From CAZXYS01 sp964645005 (GTDB lineage Bacteria; Bacteroidota; Ignavibacteria; Kapaibacteriales; UBA2268), in assembly GCA_964645005.1 (NCBI GenBank), contig CAZXYS010000034.1, forward strand, positions 1-45,384: 45,384 nt of DNA. The letters are read 5' to 3'. A program made the translations under genes and the position numbers. Under the pieces are notes generated by a model, which was given only the letters and a program-made list of their open reading frames with translations, was not told the origin of the DNA and searched no databases. Positions 7,283 to 13,977 of the stretch are shown in pieces (the first letter of the stretch is position 1; each line of letters begins with the position of its first letter).

Positions 7283-8548
7283 CTATTTATTTATGATGAT
7301 TAGACCTCCGAATTTGTGTTTTCCATTATTTGATATTCTATAATTATATAAACCGTTTGGCAGATTAATCAATTCTATATTCCAAGTACACTTTGGACTT
7401 CTCTTGATTTTCATCTGATCGTAAACGATGTTGCCCATGATGTCATAAATCTTGATGCTAAATGTTCCGATTGCAGGTGTATTCAAATCTATTTGAAAAG
7501 TTCCGGAGTTCGGATTGGGAAATACTTTACCGGATTTTTCATTAGCTGAAATTTCTTTTATGTCAGTGTATTTCCTGTATTTATATTCATACCAATACTC
7601 ATATTCCCAGACGGAATCTTTCAAAGACCATTCACTATGGGTTTCTTTTAATAAGTTGTCGTTTTCATCGTAGTAGTCTTCCCATTTTGAATAATTTATC
7701 CATTCGTTTTTAAATGTACCTCTATTAATAGTTATTACATAATTTTCTTCGTCGTTATATTCAGTAGTTGTTATACCAAATATAATAACAGAATCCCCCT
7801 GTATTTCACCACTTGAGTGTTCAATTACCCTTCCTTTATTGTCAAATTTATAGAAATTTTTAATATAAGTCGTATCCCAACTCTTACTTTTTCTGTTCAG
7901 GTCTATGTCTATTATAGTATCAATTAGATCATTTGAATTATAATGATAAATATTTATTGAAGTGTTTACCCAATTATTTTCATTACTATTCCAACTTTCA
8001 TAACTTGTTTGTTTTACTCTGTCAAATTTATCATATTCATAGTATTTTCGGAATATATTTTGCCATATATCTTCTTCATTATCCCATATTTTTTTCATAT
8101 GTTCAATTAAATATCCTTTGCTATTATATTTTTCATAGTCCTTTCTTTCATTCAATGTTTCATAGTTTGTTATATATTTTTGCTGTTTTTTTATTTTTGA
8201 CCATCCGTCCTTATTATATTCGTAAATATACTGACCAATTTTTCCCCATCCCCGGCGGAAAGTTTCTCCTTCAAACCATTCGAGAATTAAACTGTCATTT
8301 TTATCATATTCGAAATGACAAAAAGCGGTCGTATCCCAGGCATCATCCCTAAAAACACGATAATAGGAAATTTTAAGCCTATTATTTGTATCGTAGTTAT
8401 AACAAATATGTCTGGGGGGATCGATTTTAAAACCATAATCATAAACTCTTTTCTTTTCGATAACCTGGTAATTGTCTTTGCTTAAAGCAAATGATGATAA
8501 AATGGCAGAGAGAATAAATAGCATTAATGTGAAATTTTTAATTTTCAT
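7283..8548 (-). CDS. T9SS-exported protein with YD-like repeats
   Basis: A 421-aa protein with a signal peptide (MKIKNFTLMLFILSAILSSFA). The central part repeats short Tyr/Asp/Asn-rich strands such as YEYNKDG, YEYDKFDRV, YHYNSNDL, FYKFDNKGRV, YYDENDN and YWYEYKYR. They recall RHS/YD repeats but are irregular. The C-terminal ~75 residues are a T9SS sorting domain (VFPNPNSGTFQIDL, IYDIMGNIV, LPNGLYNYRI). It is therefore exported across the outer membrane and probably cell-surface attached or released. It is noticeably AT-rich and is flanked on both sides by copies of a 149-bp repeat, suggesting acquisition or rearrangement. No other gene shares its strand nearby. Binding of polysaccharide or host/particle surfaces is only a guess. 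Confidence 0.82.
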   Translation of the reverse strand: MKIKNFTLMLFILSAILSSFALSKDNYQVIEKKRVYDYGFKIDPPRHICYNYDTNNRLKISYYRVFRDDAWDTTAFCHFEYDKNDSLILEWFEGETFRRGWGKIGQYIYEYNKDGWSKIKKQQKYITNYETLNERKDYEKYNSKGYLIEHMKKIWDNEEDIWQNIFRKYYEYDKFDRVKQTSYESWNSNENNWVNTSINIYHYNSNDLIDTIIDIDLNRKSKSWDTTYIKNFYKFDNKGRVIEHSSGEIQGDSVIIFGITTTEYNDEENYVITINRGTFKNEWINYSKWEDYYDENDNLLKETHSEWSLKDSVWEYEYWYEYKYRKYTDIKEISANEKSGKVFPNPNSGTFQIDLNTPAIGTFSIKIYDIMGNIVYDQMKIKRSPKCTWNIELINLPNGLYNYRISNNGKHKFGGLIIINK

Positions 8549-8891
8549 AACATGATTCCTTCATAAAATCCAGATTTTATAAAAGGAATTTAGTAATTAT
8601 CATTTGATAATTACAAGTATACTTTAAAACTTTTCTTATGCACAATATTAACCACCCGCTCGACCGCCGAACCATTTTAGCCACTATTTTATGCTCTTGT
8701 CCTGTTGGATTTGGAAAGCCGTATTTTGTGGATAACTTTTTATCTCTATTGTTATCATGCAGTTATAGAGATAATTGTATGCAAGTTTGTGATTTGCTTG
8801 CAGTCGTGGCATAAGCATTGTAATCTTTTGGGTGTGATTGTTAGGTGTGATTTGCAAAGTGTAACTTTGCGGGAAATTGTGCTTCCCAAAT
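8549..8891. other. Intergenic DNA with short perfect hairpins
   Basis: No convincing gene. The left part is AT-rich and may hold the promoter of the minus-strand T9SS gene. The right part has the GCAAAGT/ACTTTGC hairpin at 8854-8870 (3-nt loop) and the first arm of the hairpin at 8881-8906. Confidence 0.5.
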
Positions 8892-8906
8892 CGGAATTTG
8901 GGAAGC
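8854..8906. repeat. Pair of perfect hairpins
   Basis: The hairpin at 8854-8870 has arms GCAAAGT/ACTTTGC and loop GTA. The hairpin at 8881-8906 has 11-bp arms GCTTCCCAAAT/ATTTGGGAAGC and a 4-nt loop CGGA; its right arm is the start of the 149-bp repeat. A TTTGCAAAGTG motif like the first arm recurs at 36033-36042. No T-runs follow, so these are not simple terminators. Confidence 0.7.
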
Positions 8907-9040
8907 AGAAGTGGTTGTAATTTATACAACCCCCTTAATCCCCCTTTTTTAAGGGAGAATAAGAGAAAGCGCAGATGGATTTACGGTGAATGTGGAGTGA
9001 AGTTTTTTGATTGGAGGTTTCGTCAGATGCAGCATCTGAC
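8892..9040. repeat. 149-bp direct repeat, copy 2
   Basis: Partner of 7116-7264 in the same orientation. It ends 94 bp upstream of flgK. The two copies enclose the 7283-8548 gene and define a unit of about 1.8 kb. No transposase or target-site duplication is visible. Confidence 0.93.
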
Positions 9041-9134
9041 GGAGACGGGAGGCGGCGTTGGAGTTTTGGCAGGTGTATCTTAGGGTTATGGGGCTGACGC
9101 TGGAGCGTTGGAATGAGAGTTAAAGGAGATAAAT

Positions 9135-10574
9135 ATGGGATATAATTCGCTTGAAATAGGGAAAAAGGCTCTGATTGCGCAACGGCTGGGGCTGGATGTG
9201 ACAAGCAATAATATTGCGAATGTCAATACGCCGGGCTTTTCCAGGCGGGATGCGGTGATGTCGGAGTCGGGTCCGCACCTCGATACGGGGAATTTCGTCG
9301 GGACGGGCGCTATGGTCGAGAAAATGCGTACCTTCCGCGAAGAGTTCTTCGATCGTGAAGTGCGTACCAGCGTCTCAACAAAATCTACTTACGAATCCGA
9401 TGAACAGATACTGCAGCGGATTCAGGCTGTGCTGTCAGAGCCGTCGGAAAACGGTATCGGGGAGATGCTCGGCGAGTTCTTCAATATGATGGAAGAACTT
9501 TCGCTGAAACCGGAAAGTATCGGTATCCGCGAAAGCGTTCTGGCACAAGGACAGACTATCGTCGATCGGTTTCATTCCGTCGCAGGACAGCTTACCGATG
9601 CGCGCGAGGAAGTGAAGAATTCCGCGCAGCAAAATGTGAAAGAAATTAACGGACTGCTGCGCGATATTTCGAAACTTAATGGAGCGGTGCTTAAATCGAA
9701 AGGGAAAGCCGGGACTAGCGCCCAGACTTACGTTGATCAGCGCGAGAAAAAGCTTGAAGACCTGTCGGAGATGCTTAAAATTACCGTGACCTCGAATGAG
9801 GACGGCTCGCTGAATGTGTTTACGAGCGGGATTAATCTTGTGACAGGTCCTGTGGCGAATACCCTGGAATTGACGGAAAATATCAATTCCGCTGCCGGCG
9901 AAAGAAGAACAGCTCTGACGAAAATTGATTCCAACGGGAACGCTATAGCTTCGTTTACGCCGAAGGAAGCGGAAATGGGAAGCCTGTTCAAGCATTTCAA
10001 CGTGACGCTGGATGATAAGGATAGCAGCGGCGGTTTTTCCGTGTTTAAGAAAGTGAATCAACTGGCGAATGCTTTTGCAAAAAAAATCAATGGACTGACG
10101 CAAACCGGCTTTGGACTTGATGATACGGACGCCGTGCCGCCGGGGAGAAATTTCTTTGCGCCGGTGGTTGGCGAAGTTAATGCAAAGAATATCGAGATCT
10201 CATCGGATGTTAAAGATAAGCCGCGGGCTCTGCCGCTGGCGGCTGCTGCGGGCGAGCCGGGGAATAATGCTATTGCTCTTAAAATCGCTGGGCTGGCAAC
10301 AGACAGGAATTTTCTCGATAATTCTATGCCGTCGGAATTTTACTCGACTTTCCTTACTAATCTCGGGAATGCCGCAAGCGAAGCTAGGAGTGGCAGGAAG
10401 TCATCGGAACTTGTGACCGAACAGCTTCAGCAGCAGCGGGAATCAGTTATTGGTGTAAATATCGACGAGGAAGCGATCAATCTTGTGAAGTTCCAGAAGT
10501 CGTTCGAGGCGGCGTCGCGGGTGGTAAGTGTGACTAATCAGATTTTGACTACTATTGTAAATCTTGGAAGGTAA
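9135..10574 (+). CDS. flgK: Flagellar hook-associated protein 1
   Basis: FlgK is the first hook-filament junction protein of the flagellum. The N-terminus matches the family rod/hook motif (NSLEIGKKALIAQRLGLDV, then NNIANVNTPGFSRRD), and the C-terminus has the amphipathic NLVKFQKSFEAASRVVSVTN helix followed by a short tail, which pair as the D0 coiled coil in the assembled filament. At 479 aa it is in the normal range, with a variable central domain. AAGGAG at 9123-9128 is a strong Shine-Dalgarno at correct spacing. flgL follows 121 bp later. No flagellin or hook genes are in the window, so other flagellar genes must lie elsewhere. Confidence 0.95.
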   Translation: MGYNSLEIGKKALIAQRLGLDVTSNNIANVNTPGFSRRDAVMSESGPHLDTGNFVGTGAMVEKMRTFREEFFDREVRTSVSTKSTYESDEQILQRIQAVLSEPSENGIGEMLGEFFNMMEELSLKPESIGIRESVLAQGQTIVDRFHSVAGQLTDAREEVKNSAQQNVKEINGLLRDISKLNGAVLKSKGKAGTSAQTYVDQREKKLEDLSEMLKITVTSNEDGSLNVFTSGINLVTGPVANTLELTENINSAAGERRTALTKIDSNGNAIASFTPKEAEMGSLFKHFNVTLDDKDSSGGFSVFKKVNQLANAFAKKINGLTQTGFGLDDTDAVPPGRNFFAPVVGEVNAKNIEISSDVKDKPRALPLAAAAGEPGNNAIALKIAGLATDRNFLDNSMPSEFYSTFLTNLGNAASEARSGRKSSELVTEQLQQQRESVIGVNIDEEAINLVKFQKSFEAASRVVSVTNQILTTIVNLGR

Positions 10575-10576
10575 TT

Positions 10577-10615
10577 TTAACCACCCCTACTCCCCTCATT
10601 AATAAGGAGGGGAAA
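10577..10615. repeat. Truncated dispersed repeat between flgK and flgL
   Basis: TTAACCACCCC followed by a TCCCCTC/GAGGGGA stem resembles the reverse complement of the 70-bp elements at 41252-41321 and 45226-45294. It is shorter and has diverged. The stem could also act as an inter-cistronic mRNA hairpin. Confidence 0.5.
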
Positions 10616-10695
10616 TTAAGAATCCTTAGCAAGGAGAAAAATATTAGACTATTAATTTTTATTAAACTTAATGATATTAATTAACCGGTGTAAAC

Positions 10696-11694
10696 ATGAG
10701 AATATCGACAAATTCACTGTATATTCCTTACAAGCGAAATTTGGAAGAGATCCAAAACAGACGCTTCGATGAAAATATTAAGCTTACCAGCGGAAAGCGT
10801 ATTAATAATCTTGCCGATGATCCATCCGCATTGGAGGGGATCAAATCGCTTAATACGATCATCGAGCGGAATGAAAAGTATATGCATAATCTCGATGAGG
10901 TGACCGGCGAACTGATGATTGTCAGCGATCAGTTGGAAAATATCAGCGATCAGTTCACTACTATACGTGAGCAGATAATCACTGCCCTGAATGTAGGCAG
11001 CAGAGCTATCACCCCGACTCTCGGTGAAAATGTAAAGGGACTGCTGGAGGATATTGTCCACTATGCGAATATGGATTATAACGGACATTATATATTCTCG
11101 GGAACGAAGACTACGGCTAAATCTCTCAATAAAACAGCCGAGGCGGATAATGATCTGCCATTCGAACTTGTCGAGGGGACAAAAACTGCTGATAATCCGT
11201 CGGGTTTGAGAGTGGTTTTCAAGGGAAATAATAAAGATCGTGTGATTAATAAAGATACGAATACAACCGAGATTATCAATACAAAAGCTGAAGAGATTTT
11301 TGGCGCCGGCGGTGAAGAGCTTTTTGAGACGGTTATTGATGTATATAATGTGCTGGCGTATAAAGGCGATGGCAGCAAGAGAGGCTCGGACACTGTTTTG
11401 ACTGATGACGAGATAACCAAACTCAATGATCTGCAAAAACAAATTACGGATATTTATGACCAGACTAATATTGTTTCCTCGAACAACGGAGCGAAATTAA
11501 ATCGAGTGAAAGCGGTTCGCAGCCAGATGCAGACGGAAAATACAACATTGAAACAAATCCTTTCGCAGAAAGAAGATACAGATGTCACAGAATCTATTAT
11601 AAATCTGAAGAAAAGCGATACAGCCCTTCAATATGCCCTGCAGGCGGGTTCGAATATGATTCCCTATACACTTTTTGACTTTCTCGCCTTATAA
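10696..11694 (+). CDS. flgL: Flagellar hook-associated protein 3
   Basis: FlgL is the second junction protein between hook and filament and belongs to the flagellin family. Its N-terminal flagellin-like helix includes MRISTNSLY, KLTSGKRINNLADDPSA (the SG..I..ADDP motif of flagellins) and a following coiled coil. The C-terminal helix ends ...SDTALQYALQAGSNMIPYTL then FDFLAL, typical of FlgL. The 332-aa length fits. It lies downstream of flgK in the same orientation, the usual flgKL order. No strong Shine-Dalgarno is visible (a loose CCGGTG precedes the ATG). Confidence 0.93.
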   Translation: MRISTNSLYIPYKRNLEEIQNRRFDENIKLTSGKRINNLADDPSALEGIKSLNTIIERNEKYMHNLDEVTGELMIVSDQLENISDQFTTIREQIITALNVGSRAITPTLGENVKGLLEDIVHYANMDYNGHYIFSGTKTTAKSLNKTAEADNDLPFELVEGTKTADNPSGLRVVFKGNNKDRVINKDTNTTEIINTKAEEIFGAGGEELFETVIDVYNVLAYKGDGSKRGSDTVLTDDEITKLNDLQKQITDIYDQTNIVSSNNGAKLNRVKAVRSQMQTENTTLKQILSQKEDTDVTESIINLKKSDTALQYALQAGSNMIPYTLFDFLAL

Positions 11695-11790
11695 AAGATC
11701 ACACATTTCAAAAATTTCCTTTGTACAATATAATTTTTATTAATAAGTTAATTAATAAAAATTAATAGAGAATTCAAAAGGTTCAAGAAT

Positions 11791-11847
11791 ATGAGAAATC
11801 TGCCGATTAAAATAATGAATTCGAATCACTCAGTAACGGATAATTAG
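11791..11847 (+). CDS. Possible 18-codon leader peptide overlapping motA start
   Basis: An ATG at 11791 opens an 18-codon frame (MRNLPIKIMNSNHSVTDN) whose TAG stop shares its last G with the GTG start of motA (TAGTG). AAAAGG upstream could serve as a ribosome site, whereas the motA GTG itself has only a weak one. This arrangement fits translational coupling by termination-reinitiation. No known family; it may be chance. Confidence 0.35.
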   Translation: MRNLPIKIMNSNHSVTDN

Positions 11848-12743
11848 TGAGATTTAGTACTCTTATAGCGATTATACTCGGTATAGCGGCGATTTTTGGC
11901 GCTTTTATCTGGGAGGGAGGTACGCCCGGTGCACTGATAATAGCGCCTGCAATGGTGATCGTGTTCGGCGGAACTCTGGCTGCTGGACTCGCCGGAAGCT
12001 CATGGGAACAGATGAAAAAGCTGCCGAAGCTTTTCGCTCTGTCGTTCAACCCGCCGAAATATAATATGGAAGCGATTGTCAACCAGATCGTGCAGTTCTC
12101 GATTATCGCCCGCAAAGAGGGTATCCTCGCTCTGGAAAACAAGCTCGACAAAGTGGAACATCCTTTCATGAAAAAGCTTTTCCAGGTGTGTATAGACGGC
12201 GCCGACCCGGAAACGCTGCAGCAGATTGTAGATACGGAAGTTTCTCATATTTCGCACCGCCACGAAGAGAATATCAGCCTGTTCACGAAGATGGGCGGCT
12301 ACTCGCCAACGATGGGTATTATCGGTACGGTGATGGCGCTGATTTCGACTCTCGCTGCGGCGGGTGAAGATCCGAATGTCCTTATACACCACATTGCTAC
12401 TGCATTCATAGCTACGATGTGGGGTATTTTCATGGCGAACATTGTCTGGCTGCCGGTTGGCGATAAGCTTAAAAAAATGCATGACGAGGAAATGCAGATT
12501 TTGCAGGTAATGCTTGACGGCGTTTATAGCGTGCAGTTGGGTGAGTCGCCGTCGGTGATACGCTCGAAGCTCGCCACAGCATTCCCGCTGCATAAACAAG
12601 AAGAAATTCTCAGCAAGCCAATAAGCTATCCGAAAAAGAAAAATGAAAAATCTACACAACCGGAAGTGAAAAAGGAAACTGACGAGAAGAAGGAAGAAAA
12701 ACAGCCGGAAGTGAAGATTGAGGAGATTACGCAGGGGAAATAG
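11847..12743 (+). CDS. motA: Flagellar motor stator protein MotA
   Basis: MotA forms, with MotB, the proton- or sodium-driven stator around the flagellar motor. Four membrane helices are visible (~4-22, 27-48, 151-173, 179-205), with the large cytoplasmic loop between helices 2 and 3. R89 and E97 sit at the spacing of E. coli R90 and E98, which contact FliG, and P154 in SPTMGIIGTV matches the conserved helix-3 proline. The start is a GTG; no better ATG gives the family N-terminus (MRFSTLIAIILGI). A charged Lys/Glu/Pro tail of ~45 residues extends beyond the normal end. motB, the usual next gene, is absent: a minus-strand gene follows. Confidence 0.92.
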   Translation: MRFSTLIAIILGIAAIFGAFIWEGGTPGALIIAPAMVIVFGGTLAAGLAGSSWEQMKKLPKLFALSFNPPKYNMEAIVNQIVQFSIIARKEGILALENKLDKVEHPFMKKLFQVCIDGADPETLQQIVDTEVSHISHRHEENISLFTKMGGYSPTMGIIGTVMALISTLAAAGEDPNVLIHHIATAFIATMWGIFMANIVWLPVGDKLKKMHDEEMQILQVMLDGVYSVQLGESPSVIRSKLATAFPLHKQEEILSKPISYPKKKNEKSTQPEVKKETDEKKEEKQPEVKIEEITQGK

Positions 12744-12821
12744 GCTTTAAGAGTTCCAGGTTTTTTAATTATGAGTCTGCGCTAATCCGCTTATGCCGTT
12801 GGCTTTCATAAGAGATATTTC

Positions 12822-13712
12822 TTAAAAAATGAAAGTTGCGCCGATTTGGAATGAGTTATAGCTCAGTGGTTTGGCTGTATCGAATGGCCAGTTCATGTTG
12901 TGGCGGCGGAGTTCGTACCAGGCGTAAGAGATTCCGTTCTTGATGAGGAATATTACCCAGGGGAAGTTCCTGCCGTGGACTTCCATGAAATCGTCCTCGA
13001 AGAAATCTATCCAGCGCTGACTGACATTTTCCAAAAGCCAGGAACCGGTAAATTTCCAAAACATGTGTCGGGGGAATACAATTGTGTGCTCGTATCCCGT
13101 GCGAATGTAAAAAGGACCGGATACCTGGAATTTTACGCCGCCGCTCCAATATGTGCCGAAACGGTAATCTTCGTCATACCGCTCCATTATTTTTATGTCT
13201 TGGTGGTTGTGAACGGTCAGAAGATCCACGTCTATTCTTGACCAAATGAATGCTCCCGCATGGTAAAGGATAAGCTTGTGGTTTCCTAATTGATATCCAT
13301 AGCCTGTGGAAAGACCGCCGCCGAATTTCCATGCGTCTGTGCTGATGCCTTTAAGTTCCCAAAAATCGGGTTTAAACTGGGCGTTTACATTTCGCAGGAA
13401 AACGTACTCGGAGGCGTAGGTGAATATGTCACGCATAGGCAAACGGTCGTCAAATCTTGTGAAGCCGTATACAAGGTCGCCTGTGTATGTATTGGCAAGT
13501 CCTGAATTTAATTTTCCTTCGGGGAAACTGGGCGAACCAGGCTGATATGTGAATTCGAGTGTAGGGTGATTTTTGATGAATTTTCTGTTGGAGTAAAGCC
13601 TCTCGAGGAAACGGTCGAAACCGGATTTGGTGGAATCCCGATCGTCAGCTTTTAATCCTGCCACTGGCGAGATTAAAAGTATCAGTAATAATATTGGAAT
13701 TGCCGGCTTCAA
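12822..13712 (-). CDS. Secreted/outer-membrane protein of unknown function
   Basis: A 296-aa protein with a signal peptide (PAIPILLLILLISPVAG). The only plausible start is a TTG at 13712, since an in-frame stop lies just upstream and no ATG occurs between. Strand-like segments rich in Tyr, Phe and Trp (PTLEFTYQPG, LSTGYGYQLG, GVKFQVSGPFYIRTGYEHT) and a terminal GATFIF ending in Phe suggest a beta-barrel or membrane-associated beta protein. I do not recognise a family. It converges on motA with 78 bp between the stops. It could belong to the flagellar/envelope context or be unrelated. Confidence 0.6.
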   Translation of the reverse strand: MKPAIPILLLILLISPVAGLKADDRDSTKSGFDRFLERLYSNRKFIKNHPTLEFTYQPGSPSFPEGKLNSGLANTYTGDLVYGFTRFDDRLPMRDIFTYASEYVFLRNVNAQFKPDFWELKGISTDAWKFGGGLSTGYGYQLGNHKLILYHAGAFIWSRIDVDLLTVHNHQDIKIMERYDEDYRFGTYWSGGVKFQVSGPFYIRTGYEHTIVFPRHMFWKFTGSWLLENVSQRWIDFFEDDFMEVHGRNFPWVIFLIKNGISYAWYELRRHNMNWPFDTAKPLSYNSFQIGATFIF

Positions 13713-13977
13713 TTTTTTACCAAAGTTTGTTAAATATAAAATTTTCTTTTATTCATCGCACTTGCAGTGATTTTATTGTTTAACAAAAATTAAATGGGAT
13801 TGCATCTTTGATTAGATATATCTTGGATATAAGATTTATAGGTGTCATTCATTATGTCCTATTTTAGATATTCTTACTATTGTTTATAATTTTTAAAAGG
13901 TTTATATTGGGAGTAGACTTTTCTATTAATAATTAATATTTCTCAAACAAGAGAAAATAACTACATTTTAAATATTG

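Noticed and set aside
7116..9040. Insertion sequence or composite transposon
   Set aside because: Direct 149-bp repeats enclose a T9SS gene, but no transposase, terminal inverted repeats or target duplications are visible.
8684..9083. Short open frames across 8684-9083
   Set aside because: They run through the hairpins and the 149-bp repeat; no ribosome sites, no domain features.
9435..10103. 222-codon minus-strand frame
   Set aside because: Shadow of flgK, whose ends and ribosome site are clear.
12000..12659. 219-codon minus-strand frame
   Set aside because: Shadow of motA; rich in His/Arg as expected from reading the complementary strand.
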